From positions 7,223,072-7,287,071 of the forward strand of contig NC_051082.1 of NCBI RefSeq assembly GCF_004664715.2: a stretch of 64,000 nt of DNA, given 5' to 3'. The position numbers and the translations under genes are program-made. The notes beneath the pieces are model-generated. The model was given only the letters and a program-made list of their open reading frames with translations, did no database searches and was not told the origin of the DNA. Each line of letters starts with the position of its first letter. Position 1 is the stretch's first letter. Of the stretch, positions 10,009 to 21,089 are shown piece after piece. Origin of the DNA: Peromyscus leucopus (Eukaryota; Chordata; Mammalia; Rodentia; Cricetidae).

Positions 10009-10269
10009 CCCTCAACTGAAGACCCAGGCGCCTCAGTTGAGAGTCCAGAGTCTGGATTCAGAGTCCAGCCTGGTTGTCACACCTCCTCTGGGCCACTCAA
10101 CTTATCACATCCTTGGACTCTTTCTAGGTGTAGACCAATTAGATTCTTTGTACGGCTGTTCCACCCTGTGGTTCTAGCTAGGCCAGCTTCCACGAGTAGA
10201 TTATCACTCCAGATCAGATCCAGCACTTCCTGCTGCCTTTCCGCCTTCCTCCCAGGACACCTGAATATC

Positions 10270-10271
<2 letters not shown>

Positions 10272-10318
<47 letters not shown>

Positions 10319-10422
10319 GCATGTGTGCATGTTCATGCATGCAAGTGTATGTGTGGGTGCACTTGTGTGGGCACGTGCATGTGTTTGTGTGAGTGCATGT
10401 GTGCACAAGTGTGTGTGTGTGT
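10272..10422. repeat. (TG)n microsatellite with degenerate right part
   Basis: A pure TG tract to about 10315, then interrupted TG/CATG sequence. Confidence 0.95.
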
Positions 10423-10452
10423 TACAGATACATGCTGCCACACCCCACTTTT

Positions 10453-10633
10453 TTTTTTATTTTTAAAGATTTATTTATTTATTATGTATACCGCATGTAT
10501 GATTGCTGGCCAGAAGAGGGCACAATATCTCATTACAGATGGCTGAGAGCCACCATGTGGTTGCTGGGAATTGAACTCAGGACCTCTGGAAGAACAGTCA
10601 GTGCTCTTAACCTCTGAGCCATCTCTCCAGCCC
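10453..10633 (-). mobile_element. B2 SINE, antisense, with perfect 16-bp target duplication
   Basis: Runs from a T-rich tail through ttatttatttattatgtat and gagccaccatgtggttgct to gagccatctctccagccc. The 16-bp sequence gccacaccccactttt is present at 10437-10452 and 10634-10649 without mismatch, defining a recent target-primed insertion into an older SINE. Confidence 0.95.
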
Positions 10634-10649
10634 GCCACACCCCACTTTT

Positions 10650-10735
10650 AATGTGGGTCCTGGGGATTCAGACTCAGGTCTTCATACTTGCATGACAAGC
10701 ACTTTTTACCAGTGGAGCCATGCCCACATCCCTGA
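10650..10735 (-). repeat. Older SINE remainder split by the B2
   Basis: aatgtgggtcctggggattc followed by 'ctcaggtcttcatacttgca' resembles the antisense head of the composite SINE family. Its left half lies before 10437 and is continuous once the B2 and one duplication copy are removed. Confidence 0.65.
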
Positions 10736-10740
10736 GCACC

Positions 10741-10883
10741 ATTTTTGAGACAGGGTCTTACCATGTTGCCCTGGCTGGCTTGGACTCCCTATGTAGACCA
10801 GGCTACCTTGAGTTCACAGATACTTGCCCACCTCGACTTCCTGAGCATTGGGAGCAAAGGTGTGGATCAACCACACCTGGCAC
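10741..10883 (-). repeat. B1 SINE, antisense
   Basis: tttgagacagggtcttacca ... gtagaccaggctaccttgag ... ccacacctggc. Confidence 0.85.
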
Positions 10884-11759
10884 ACTGAGACATTTCTTTT
10901 TGTTAGCGCTACTTTACATACATCCCTGTCTCCCCCGTTTCTCCCAAATAACCCAACAGCAGACTTGGCCACTTTCTCTGTGGGATCTGGGGGCAAGGCT
11001 GTCCTGCTGTTCCTATGATGGTTGGATTACTTCCTTTCCAGCTTCACAGCTTTGGTGACTTTTGGGAGGTGGACTTGGCCATCTCGCAGGCCCTGGCATT
11101 TGCTGCTTTTTCTAGAAACTTCTGGGATTGGACCTGAGGGTTTGGGGCCTTGGAGGTGATGGGAAAAGTGTTAGCCCACCTGGAGAGGATGCAGGGTCCC
11201 AGTAGTAATATACAGGTAGACAGGACCAGATTCCAAACAGCTGCCCTGACCCCTGAAGATGAATCATGAGGAGACCATGCTGGTTCAGCCTTTCTCCTAT
11301 AGACTGCTGTCTCCTCAGAGAGGAGGTGGGAGGTGAGGGATGTGGTGTCATCAGTTGGTGATGGGCAGACAAATGAGCTACAAAGCCCCCTTTGTCTTCC
11401 TCAGCCTCCCCTGCCCTGTCCTCACAGTGTCTTTGCTTGGTGCCTCCTGTCTCAGGCCCTCGGCATGGGCTCTTCCCTCGGCTTGAACCCTGTTCCTAGA
11501 TTTCGCTCCCCACAGGGAGGCTGGCTTGTCTTTGTTCTGCAGGTCTCAGCTGAAATACCATACCCTGCCCAGATTAGAGCCTTGCTGGCAAGCATACTCC
11601 CATCCCTCCATCTGTTTTCTCCAGAGGACTTTTCATAGCCACGATTGTACGGCCAACCATGGGGTTAACCAAGGAATGCTTACTACATTATCAATTATCA
11701 AAAATGGGGAGAATTCAGGAGGCCCATGGAGGCAGACAGAGAAAAAAATTATCTCTGTT

Positions 11760-12030
11760 TTAACTAGTCTTTAACTGAGATGGCAACAGTGGGCATTTGC
11801 ATATCATGTGACAGTTGTGGGAGAGAGTCTCAAGAATCACTGACACTCAATGCTAATCCAAAGTCACAGTGTTTGTTAGCCCTACCGTGAGGTCTTACTC
11901 TGTAATGCATCATTAAGCTCCTAGAAGATTATACTTCAAATTGGGAAGTAATCCAGTAACTTATTACCATAGATGCCTTCAGAATCCTCGTAATTTATCA
12001 CACGCATTTACAACACCCTTCTGAAAGGCA
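11760..12030. promoter_or_regulatory. Repeat-free AT-rich block, candidate conserved non-coding element
   Basis: No transposon signature, balanced complexity, and an octamer-like atttgcatat at about 11797. Conservation is inferred only from texture and cannot be verified here. Confidence 0.25.
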
Positions 12031-13026
12031 TCCATGGGCTTCCTTGGACTATCTAAGGCCCCAAAGCAGAAGAATGTTCCAGTCAGATGTATGAGTGCAC
12101 TGTGTATTTGTTTCATTTGCTTATCGAAGCTTCCAGACCTGGCACAGCTCCTGGCCCTCAGAGGGGACCTTGGAAGAATCAGGGGACCAACTCCATGTCA
12201 TGAGACAGACTGCTCAAAGGGAAGGGGGTGAAGTTAATTCAGAGTAAAGTCCTCCAGGCTCGGGCATATGTGCCCCCACAGTATCACACTGCAGATCTCA
12301 AACAGGCAAAATGAAATTGGATTTTACAATAGAAGGGGGTCCTGTGCCATGCTCTCCCAACTGTGTTTCTTCATGGAGGGAAAAGAGTTTAGCGAAAAGC
12401 ATGCAATATAAATGTTGAGGAGAAGTGTCTGGGTACTGGCTGCCAGGCCAGCAGCAAATGGAGCTTGTTTTCAGTGATGTCAGAAGAAGGGAGAGATCCC
12501 CTCCCAGACCTTCTCCCCTCAGCATCTATGTGGTGGCCCTGGGCCAGGGACAGCTTCCCTGTCTCTCCACCCTGCATCCATCTGCTGTAGCCTTCAGAAT
12601 TTCCTACCTGGACTTGTGGGTGGTCTGCCACTCCTTAACCGCAGAATCGCTCTTGGCTTGCTTGACTATAGACATGAGGCTGCAAAGCAAGGGGAGTCTT
12701 GTAACAAAGTGTCAGATGCTAGGTGCCCCTCCTGCAGCAGGTGTCTATACTGGGACCAGTTGCCTCTCCCCAGAGTGAACTACAGAGCCGCAGTAGAGGG
12801 CACAGCTGGGGAGTCTGCTGAGAACACTGATTCTGGCCACACGTTCAGAGACTTGGCTGTGCTGGGCTAAGTTGTGCTCGGAAACCGCATTTAGAAACCC
12901 CCACTTTTTCGGAATCAGACACACGGACAAACACCAGGATGATCTACCTCCTCTGGAGAACTGCAGAACCCCAGAATCACACATAGATACTATAGAACTG
13001 CACCTAACTCAGAAACTCACAATTTA

Positions 13027-13030
<4 letters not shown>

Positions 13031-13074
<44 letters not shown>
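13031..13074. repeat. (CA)22 microsatellite
   Basis: Uninterrupted CA dinucleotides for 44 bp. Confidence 0.97.
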
Positions 13075-13076
<2 letters not shown>

Positions 13077-13100
13077 TATATAGACATTTTTGGAGCCTAG

Positions 13101-13296
13101 AGCCAGGCGGTGGTGGTGCATGCCTTTAATCCCAGCCCTCGGGAGGCAGAGCCAGGCGGATCTCTGTGAGTTTGAGGCCAACCTGGGCTACAGAGCGAGA
13201 TCGATCCAGGACAGGCACCAAAACTATATGGAGAAACCCTGTCTCAAAAGAAAAGGAAAAAGAAAAAAAAAGGAAAAGAAAAAGAAAAAATACACC
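13101..13296 (+). repeat. B1 SINE with A-rich tail
   Basis: agccaggcggtggtggtgca head, 'cctttaatcccag', 'gagaaaccctgtctcaaaag', then a long A/G-rich tail. Confidence 0.95.
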
Positions 13297-14081
13297 TAGA
13301 ATTTCACCTATACAACAATATTTACATACACATACAGAAAGATGGGGAATTAGGAATTCCACACTCACCTAGAATGACAGCCTTATCTAGAGTTCAAGAT
13401 TCATCTACTATTTCACAAGCTCTAGAATTACAGTACTCCTAGAATTACCCCTCTCCCATCAGGTTCCACACAGAAACCCAGAACTTTATGCTCCATGGAA
13501 GTCTACACAGCAGTTGTTTCTCAGACTCTGAGACAGTGCCCACTTGAGGTGCTTACTAGACGCCAGGCCTGCTCTGGAGGTTTTGCCTCGGTGGGTCTGA
13601 GATGAGGTCTAGACACTGACCTCTTCACAGACACACCAGTTCTCATCCCCAGCATCCTGTCTGAAGCATTACTACATTTCACAGAGGAGCCATCTTCCTG
13701 CAGCCTTGAGGCTGAGGGTTGGCTGGGGTTGGGTTTCAGAGGCCTCCATCAGCCTCTCAGCCTGTCAGCTGACCTCAGTGTGAGCTGGTGTGGTGTGTGG
13801 AATGAGGGAAGTTAGCACTTTCCTGTCCCCATTGGTCTCACATAAGCTTCCGTGTCTGGTGCTCTACCGAACTGGGGAGATTTCATTTTTCCTAGAAAGA
13901 ATTAACGAGGAAGGGAGATTTCTACAGTTTCTCTGTAACTATGGTTATCGCTAAATTGAATGCAGAGCCACATGACAGGGTTCCCCAGAGCCATAGGCTT
14001 TAGAAACCATATGGAAGTCATCATGGATGTTCTCCATCTGTGAGGTGGGCTGTGCTTGCTCAGTAGGGTTTTTTTTTTTTT

Positions 14082-14453
14082 TCTTTCAACTTGACAGAGC
14101 TGAGAGCATTTGGGAAGAAAATGCCTCCACAAGATTGGCCTGTAGGCATGTCTGAAGGGAATTTTATTGATTGATTACTGATGTGGGAAAGAGCAAGCCC
14201 ACTGTGGGTGGTGCCATCCCCTAGGCAGATGGCCCTGGGTTCTATGAGAAAGCGAAGCATGCAAGCCATGGGGAGCAAGCCAGTCAGCAGCATTCTTCCT
14301 TGGCCTCTGCATCAGCTCCTGCCTCCAGGTTCCTGCCCTGACTTCTCTCCGTGTTGGGCTGTGTGGGCTGGGGTTGTAAGCTGAGATGAACCCCTTTCCT
14401 CCCCAACTTGGTTTTGGTCAACGTTTCACCGCAGCAATGGAAAGTGAACTAGA
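14082..14453 (+). repeat. Long rodent interspersed repeat, family B
   Basis: tcaacttgacagagctgaga at the start, 'ggcctctgcatcagctcctg' and 'tttcctccccaacttg' in the body, and 'cagcaatggaaagtgaac' at the end. A reverse copy lies at 41965-42415. I recognise it as a common rodent repeat but do not name its class. Confidence 0.75.
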
Positions 14454-14699
14454 ACCGGTGACACTGGTGACCGCGGATGCACCTGTCTCAGCAAGGTGCT
14501 GTGAGAAAAGTCACGACTGCCCCCAACGCTACCACTGCATCTATTGGTTGCTAACTGTATGCGGGGAAGGAGCTGGCATGTAAGTAAGTGTGCTATATCC
14601 CTAAATGCTCTAAGGACTCACTGAGAGAGCCATAACTTCCAGAAAATTCCTAGGACTTTACAAGGACAGGATGACTTAATTCTCATTATAACCATTTTG

Positions 14700-14800
14700 G
14701 GTAAGTTGCTAAGGTGCTTTATTTTACAGGATTGCAACAAGACTGGGTGAAGCAATGTGCCCAGCATCACACAGAAATCGAGTGGTGGGACGGAGATGCT
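14700..14800 (-). repeat. MIR remnant, antisense
   Basis: ttattttacaggattgcaac ... gcaatgtgcccagcatcaca follows the antisense MIR order. Short and diverged. Confidence 0.5.
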
Positions 14801-15099
14801 CCCTAGTCTATTAGGTTCCAGTGCCGTGCCATGGTGCTTCACGATCTCATTTCGACAGACGCTTAGGGAGGACAGAGACATCTGTCCTCAGCACCGGGCT
14901 TTGCATCTCTGTCCACTTGACTCAGGCGGTGAGTCTTTAACTTTGTCACCTTTGTCTGTCACTAATGCTGGCCGGGCAAGTGCCTCATGGGTCAACACGG
15001 TCTCAGAATGCCTCCAAGTGCCACCTGAGGCGGTGGGTTTGAGTCGAGGCTGCAGAGCACAGATTCATCATTAACAGACAGAGGTGGGGTGTGATGTAT

Positions 15100-15240
15100 T
15101 CGAAAACACTGGGAGAAGGGTAATTACAGCACTAACACTAACCAATAAGTCATAGCTGGCGTCCCGGTGGGCCGAGACTCATGATAAACCTCTTCATGGG
15201 CTCCATTTATTTTCTGTAAGTAATTTGCTTGCTCAGAGGA
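15100..15240. promoter_or_regulatory. Candidate conserved non-coding element
   Basis: Repeat-free sequence with 'ggtaattacagcac' and 'tccatttattttctgtaagt', AT-rich with homeodomain-type TAATTA-like cores. Only texture supports it. Confidence 0.22.
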
Positions 15241-15699
15241 ATTTATACTTGAGAGGGGAACTCTACTCTATCCTGCGTTCTCTCTGGAGCATTTATAGAG
15301 GCCACAAGTCCATGGGCAGGGCTTCCCACCAGAAGATGGACAACTCAGGTTTAAGTTCAACACTATCCTCTTATGAGCCAGTCATTCTGGTTGCTGCTTG
15401 GAGCATCTAAGGATGCCCACGCTTTTAGGGCAAGACTACCAATCTTTGAAATCCCTCACCAACATATGCTTTTCTCTGTCCCATTTTGGCTGTGTCCTGC
15501 TCCCTGACGGCGCTGTGGTCTCCTTCTGACTGTGACTGCACGTGACTGCCGGAATATTCTCCCCTCCCCCCCATGTGTCCATCACCTTTGACAGGCAGGC
15601 CTTTCCCCTCTGACCTCATCTCAAATCTCAGCTTAAGAAAGAAAATCTCTTTCCAAAGAGAGAAGAAACTCTCATGACCATTACTGACTAGGTCAACGA

Positions 15700-15812
15700 T
15701 CCTTTTGGAGATAGGGTCTTGATATGTAGCCCAGGCTGGCCTCGAACTTAAGGTCTTCCCACCTCACTTCCCTGAGTAATGAGATTTTAGGCGTGTGTCA
15801 CCGTGCTTATTG
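15700..15812 (-). repeat. B1 SINE, antisense, diverged
   Basis: gagatagggtcttgatatgt, then agcccaggctggcctcgaac and 'gattttaggcgtgtgtcacc'. Confidence 0.8.
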
Positions 15813-16105
15813 TTTTTATATTTCTCTGCCTTTTTTGTCTGCAGTGTTGGGGATGGAGCTGGAGGTTTGCACACACTGGACAAACTCTGTAAACTCAAAA
15901 CTCCTACTTGCTCATCTTTGACTTCTTTTTGGCCACTCCATGCCTGAAAATAATGTACCTTGCCCATATTCACCCCAACTCACTCCTCCTAACCCCCATA
16001 CTGGACACCCTTCAACACATCTCCTTCCAACCCCCGCCCCTCTCTCTCTAACACACTGAGTCTGATTCATGCTACCTGCTGGAATATTACTGAGCCCGAT
16101 GACTT

Positions 16106-16107
<2 letters not shown>

Positions 16108-16176
<69 letters not shown>

Positions 16177-16328
16177 TGGTTTTTCCTAGACAGGGTTTCT
16201 CTGTATAGTTTTGGTGCCTGTCCTGGATCTCGCTCTGTAGACCAGGCTGGCCTCAAACTCACAGGGATCCTCCTGCCTCTGCCTCCTGAGTGCTGGGATT
16301 AAAGGCGAGTGCCACTGCTGCCCAGCGT
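16108..16328 (-). mobile_element. B1 SINE, antisense, with (CT)n-expanded tail
   Basis: A (CT)n tract at 16109-16177 leads directly into an antisense B1 (16180-16327). The 10-bp gatgacttga occurs at 16098-16107 and 16329-16338, bracketing both microsatellite and SINE. On the B1 strand the tail is therefore a long (GA)n, grown inside the inserted element. Confidence 0.88.
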
Positions 16329-16744
16329 GATGACTTGAGCTTGTTCAGATCTTATGCATGTGCCCATAGCTGCAGTACATTTGTGAAAGCAATGGCCATG
16401 CCATATCCCGAGGACAGTGTTCCAGGGCACCCCTCACCACCCTCCAGCTCTTACATTCTTTCCAACCCCTTTTTTGCAATGTTCCACGAGCCTTGTGGGG
16501 TGTTGATAGACACATCTCATTTAGCCTCGAGCAACCCAAAGTACAGTCACTTGTGCTCGTCACTTTGACCAGCTCTGAGCCTCAGTATTAACTACTGCCC
16601 CCTGCTTCTTTAGCCAACATTGACAGCACCATTATGTTATATAAAGGCCCTAGTTTTTTAAATCTTAGATTTCCAAGTTCTCCCTTGAGCATATCGTTTA
16701 TAACAGCCCACAGGGTCCCAGACAGACAGAGTGGTGGCATGTCA

Positions 16745-16925
16745 AGAAATTAGAAAGACCTAGACTTTAGTAATTTGAGTCACCATCCACCAGCTGTGTA
16801 GCAAGTCCTTTAGCCTCTCTGCCCCTTGCTTGTAAAGTAGTAAAGTGGTAGCTTCCGCCTCTAGGGGTTGCTGTGAGGATCCAAGGTTACACACATCAAA
16901 GCACACAGCTCAGTGTTTGGGCCGA
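16745..16925 (+). repeat. MIR SINE
   Basis: tagactttagtaatttgagt, 'ccagctgtgtagcaagtc', 'ttagcctctctgcccctt' and 'gttgctgtgaggatcc' follow the MIR order from end to end. Confidence 0.75.
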
Positions 16926-17004
16926 TGGTTGGTGAGGGCTATTGGGGCTGTCGTGGCTATTTGACTGACATCCTTCGACTGCCCAAGGAGCTGAAGTGAC
17001 ACAC

Positions 17005-17092
17005 CTGGGAGCTGTCTTCTGTACATTGTCCACCATGGTCATGATTGTTCTTCGGGCGTCTTCCCGGACCATCTCCAGGAGCTTCTGCAGGT
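17005..17092 (-). CDS. Ccdc60: Ccdc60 coding exon (sixth in window)
   Basis: This exon has 88 nt: AC completes Asn (A|AC), then 28 codons LQKLLEMVREDARR through VQKTAP, with AG carried forward. The acceptor is TGTTTCCATCAG|A after a pyrimidine-rich tract and the donor is AG|GTGTGT. The first 14 residues form an amphipathic helix with leucines at heptad-like spacing. The segment LQKLLEMVREDARRT matches my memory of CCDC60 very closely, while the second half (MTMVDNV) appears faster evolving. The donor is the weakest of the set (GTGTGT), so skipping of this exon is conceivable; however, skipping would break the frame. Confidence 0.93.
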
Positions 17093-17253
17093 CTGATGGA
17101 AACAGGAGACAGGACAGTGCATGAACCCCATGCCCGGCCTCTGGGAGTCAGGGAGGGGGGGCGCAGATGGGGCAGTTCACAGGGTCTGGCAGGCTACACA
17201 TCTGACTCTGCCACTCCTTTAAAATTAATTTATTTTTTGCATGTGGTATTCCT

Positions 17254-17254
<1 letters not shown>

Positions 17255-17319
<65 letters not shown>

Positions 17320-17324
17320 TGTGT
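17255..17324. repeat. (CT)24 joined to (GT)11 microsatellite
   Basis: Pure CT to about 17302, switching without a break to GT. Confidence 0.97.
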
Positions 17325-17326
17325 AT

Positions 17327-17577
17327 ACATACTCATGTGTGGGCATGCATGGGGCCAGAGGTCAATATGGGGTGTCTTTACTAAACCTGGAGTTCACTGA
17401 CTGACTAGACTGTCTGGCCACCAAAGCCCTAGGGGTCCTCCTGTCTCTCTCTGCTGGGCACTGAGATTGTTGGCAGGCACCCCACACTTGGCTCTTTATG
17501 TGGGTGAGAGGACTGAACCGATATCCTCACACTTACACAGAGAACAGTTTACTGACTGAGCCATCTTTGCAACCCCC
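17327..17577 (-). repeat. Composite SINE (tRNA head + B1-like body), antisense
   Basis: Starts at the TG tract, carries ggccagaggtcaatatgggg, and ends with 'actgactgagccatctttgc'. The same arrangement in reverse is at 62050-62435. A B4-type composite is the closest match I can name. Confidence 0.65.
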
Positions 17578-18012
17578 TTAAGGATCTTCAACTCTGCTTC
17601 AACCAGACAGAACTGCCTCGGATCCTGATAGGAAATATTGTTTGCGAAACCCTAACTGATTATTTTCCAAACTGGTGATTTCCAGCCTGAATCCAGATCA
17701 CAATTGATCACAAGTGTTTGACAAGGACACATATTTGCATGTCCCCACCCCTCACTCTCTTCCACTCGAATCAGGGACCTGCTTGGTAACAGAACCATTG
17801 GAAACGGCCTTCTCCAGAACTGTCCAAGGTGCTGAGTCATCACTGGGCGAGGCTGTCACTTGGCAACTGTCCAGGGCTTCATTCATGACGGACAAGCAGT
17901 CTACCAACTAAACTACATCTCTGCCCTCTTTTATTAGAGATATAATCTTACATTTTCTGTATAGCTGGTAAATATCAGCGATGTTGAGCTGTCTCAGGAC
18001 AGCCCGTGGGGC

Positions 18013-18020
18013 TGACGTCA
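18013..18020. promoter_or_regulatory. Perfect CRE palindrome TGACGTCA
   Basis: An exact TGACGTCA in otherwise ordinary intron. CREB/ATF proteins are known to bind this palindrome. Occupancy is not implied. Confidence 0.3.
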
Positions 18021-18380
18021 ATTTCATGTAGTTTTGAGGCTGGGAAACTAGTCGGCCTTGGTCAAGGCTGTGACAAACAGGGTGGAGGTGACGAGGCTAA
18101 TGAGAGGAAAGAGCAGAGCAGCTGAAGAAGGGCTCCCCCTTCAGAGACAGATCTCTGGTGGAGATACTTCTCAGTCATTGCTGAACGCCAGTGTGTGCCA
18201 GGCTGAAGGTGTGGACCAATTCACCCAGGTGGGCAGGAGTCTCATCTCCCTTCCCCTTCACTCTCTAGTCTTAGGAACTTTTATTCTTTTTTTCCATCTG
18301 AAAGGGTAACATGTTCTAGGTCATTTTCCCAGCATCCTTTGCAGTTGAGTATAGCCCTATGACTGAGTTCTAGAGGTTTT

Positions 18381-18383
<3 letters not shown>

Positions 18384-18429
<46 letters not shown>
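18384..18429. repeat. (CT)n microsatellite
   Basis: Uninterrupted CT dinucleotides, followed by ccccctctctccttg. Confidence 0.96.
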
Positions 18430-18432
<3 letters not shown>

Positions 18433-18443
18433 CCCCTCTCTCC

Positions 18444-18570
18444 TTGTGTGTATGTATGTGGAGGTCAGAGGAAAATCTCCGAGAATCAGCTCTCCTTCCA
18501 CCCTTCGGGCCCTGGGCACCCCACTCAGGTCATCAGGCTTGGTTTTGGGTACCTTCACCTGCTCACCCGT
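18444..18570 (-). repeat. B3-like SINE, antisense, partial
   Basis: tgtgtgtatgtatgtggagg, then 'tcagctctccttccaccct' and 'ctcaggtcatcaggcttggt', the usual antisense B3 order. Confidence 0.7.
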
Positions 18571-19877
18571 TTACCTGCCTGATGATGGGATTTTAGAAGT
18601 GCCGTGGACCCGTTGAGAAGGTTGCTTATGCACACCCAGGTGCGGGCACTTTCCTACCTTGTCTACTGCTTTCTGCTTCAAGCCTAGAACATGGGTGAGG
18701 GCTAGAGCTCTGTCAGCCATCCTGGACCATGAAAGGATATTGAGGTTGGCCAACTAAAAGGACGGGATAAGGCAGGTGCGTGATGAACTTTTGAAAGTCA
18801 TTTTACCCATCCTCGATTAGTCGTCTTAATCTGTAGGAAAATGTAAACTTTGATCTTTTTAAAGTCGCTGTTTTCAGGCCTCGGTGTCACCTGAAAGAAG
18901 TCCCTCTTTGATACCATGAGATGAAAACAGTAAACAAAAACCAAGTTCCCGGTAAGACCTGATACAAAGTACTTAGAGACTTGAAAAGAGAGAACCCAGG
19001 TAGGTCAGGCAAGGCTTCACAAGGGAGGATGCATTTGAATTGGGGCTTGAAGATCAAGGAAACATCTACCAGCCCCAGATGTTGGGGGATAAAGGAAGTC
19101 TGTAGGATGGTGCTTTGAAAGTCTGCTGGTGAGCTTGGGCTGCTGAAGATGTGACGCAGCCAATGCTAAGCCAGAAAGAAGCATCCTGAATAAGAGGATG
19201 TCTTAGAGGCCACAGGCGCCACTGAAAAGATGCTGAACTGGTGGTGGTGGGGGTCACTGTATCCAGTATTTAACCCAGAAAGTTCTCTCTGGATCAACAT
19301 GTGGGGCCAAGGCAAGGAGCAGAGAGGCTGTTAGAAAGCTGTCCAATGTTGAGGCCTTCCTAGCCCCATGTCTTCGGGTCTCAGCTCAATGGTCAGAGGC
19401 GAGAGAGGCCTCTGTGGACCATCCTGGCTGATGGGAAGATTAAGCCCTGTGACTGAGCTTAGCACCCACTGCCATTGTCCCCTTTTTACCTGTGACCTTA
19501 GTCATCTTGCTGCTCGTAGCATCCCTGTTTACCACCTTCCTTGTTTTCCTCCTTTAATGCACTATCCCCTTGTTCCTTCCACATCCCGAGTGCATAACAC
19601 ACAGGCATTGAAGGAAGAAGCTTCCAGAAATTCAGAGGAATCAATCTCTGACTCTCTTTCTGTTCAGAGAGTGGCTTTGAGAGCTCTGGGTCTTCCTTGG
19701 GCCCTTGTTGACAGGTCCTGACTCCTTCTTGCACTTCTGGAGGTTTGCACACTTTTGGCTCTGATAAGCCAAGACTCTACGTCTACTCTGACCTCCTTGA
19801 ATCTCAGCAGCACCCAATCTTTGCCCGTTCTTCCCAGGCCAGCCCTAGTTCAGATGTTGGACTTCACCTTGAACCAC

Positions 19878-20086
19878 TTTGAGACAGGATCGCTGTCACT
19901 TTCCTACTGTGTGTATGTGTGAGGCTAGCTGGCCCAGGAGCTCCCAGGAATTCTTGCCTTGGTCTCCTGTCTCTCTGTGGGGATGCTGGGATTGCAGCAT
20001 CTGGCTTTTGTGTGGCTCTGGGGATTTGAACTCAGACCCTAGAGCTTGCAGGGATGGTACTTTAACTCACTGAGGCCCGGCTACAC
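19878..20086 (-). repeat. Composite SINE, antisense, fragment
   Basis: tttgagacaggatcgctgtc leads into a B1-like middle, then 'tggggatttgaactcagacc' and 'ttaactcactgaggccc'. Confidence 0.6.
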
Positions 20087-20292
20087 ATCTGATTTAATTT
20101 ATACTTGCTCAATGGAGGAAATTCTGAGAGAATATTTGGCATGATTTGTGGAATCCAATTGCAAGTTTCTCTTCCTGAGGTCGGAGGGCTCCCTACCCTT
20201 GGATGGTATTCATGTGACAATGGATACACAAATCTGTGCTCTGTCAACTTCATAAAATTCTTGGCTCGTACATTTTACAATGTATGGTTAAA

Positions 20293-20420
20293 ATGAGCGG
20301 GTGTGGTGGCACACATAAACCTTTAATTCAGCCTCCAGGAGACTGAGGCAGGAGGATTGTGACTCACAGGACATCTTGGGCTAAATATAAGCATGTGTTG
20401 TATCTCTCATATACATGAGA
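20293..20420 (+). repeat. Old B1-like SINE
   Basis: gagcgggtgtggtggcacac, 'cctttaattcagcc' and 'ctgaggcaggaggattgtga'. Diverged. Confidence 0.65.
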
Positions 20421-20856
20421 ATAGCACAAAACCAAGCAAAAAACAACACATCTATAAATCTAAGGAACAACCAGGCACTGAATTTGAAGAATGTGGGAAA
20501 ATAAGGTAGAAATATCTCAATCATAACTTCTGTATTTATGAAATGTGGAAAGGATAAAATTCTATGGAAAAAGGAGATACATCAAAACATATTTTAAAGT
20601 GTTATGAAGGTACATGGTGATCGTGGCTGTGTCCCTGTGGGGGATGACTCAGAGTGACACAACTCACGGGCTATTTTCAGCCTTTTTTTGGGAGGGAAGA
20701 GCTTTCAAGGAAAGGGACCTAAAGACATTGAACTAGGCAGGTGATGGAGAACTTTGACCTCTGTGTCTCTGCTGGAAGGGCTGGAGGTGAGGCAGGAGAG
20801 ACTCAAAGACTGCAAATGTAAAGGCGGACCGTGGTGGGATCTTGGGTAGGACTTAC

Positions 20857-21088
20857 TGGTGTGGAGGTTAAGGAGGGTCTCCTCATCATGCTTAGTGGAC
20901 CATGACTCATTATCTTCGATGTCTTTGCTGCCGGTGGCTACACTTGGGGGCTCATCAGAGCCGGGGTTCACAGAAATCATGCTGCTCTGGGGAGAAGAAC
21001 CCCCACTGGTCCGAGTCAGACTCAGGGTGGAGCCCCGCCGGCTGGGTTTGCGGCTGGCGCGAATGGCAGGGATTTTGAATTTCTTGGT
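20857..21088 (-). CDS. Ccdc60: Ccdc60 coding exon (fifth in window), Ser-rich disordered region
   Basis: This exon has 232 nt: 77 codons from TKKFKIPAIRASRKPSRRGS to LLNLHT, plus a single A carried forward. The acceptor is CCCTTCAG|A and the donor is CA|GTAAGT. It is the longest exon in the window. The middle is basic and serine-rich (RKPSRRGSTLSL, then GGSSPQSSMISVNPGS), typical of a disordered regulatory stretch. RRGS and RKPS fit basophilic kinase sites, which is inference only. An acidic tail (KDIEDNE) follows. On the gene strand the acceptor is preceded by about 130 nt of nearly pure C/T, an unusually long polypyrimidine tract. Confidence 0.96.
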
Positions 21089-21089
21089 C

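Larger units (their letters stand above)
9464..17004 (-). other. Ccdc60 intron 9464-17004
   Basis: This 7.5-kb intron contains two long rodent repeats (9550-10008, 14082-14453), a B2 nested in an older SINE (10437-10735), several B1 copies, (TG)n, (CA)n and (CT)n tracts, and MIR remnants near 14.7 and 16.8 kb. Repeat-poor stretches at 11760-12030 and 15100-15240 are AT-rich and may be conserved. 10890-11750, 12040-13020 and 13300-14060 show nothing recognisable. Confidence 0.6.
17093..20856 (-). other. Ccdc60 intron 17093-20856
   Basis: This 3.8-kb intron contains (CT)n/(TG)n microsatellites, an antisense composite SINE (17327-17577), an antisense B3-like piece (18444-18570), part of a composite SINE (19878-20086) and an old B1-like copy (20293-20420). 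A perfect CRE palindrome lies at 18013. 18600-19870 and 20430-20850 hold nothing I recognise. Confidence 0.6.
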
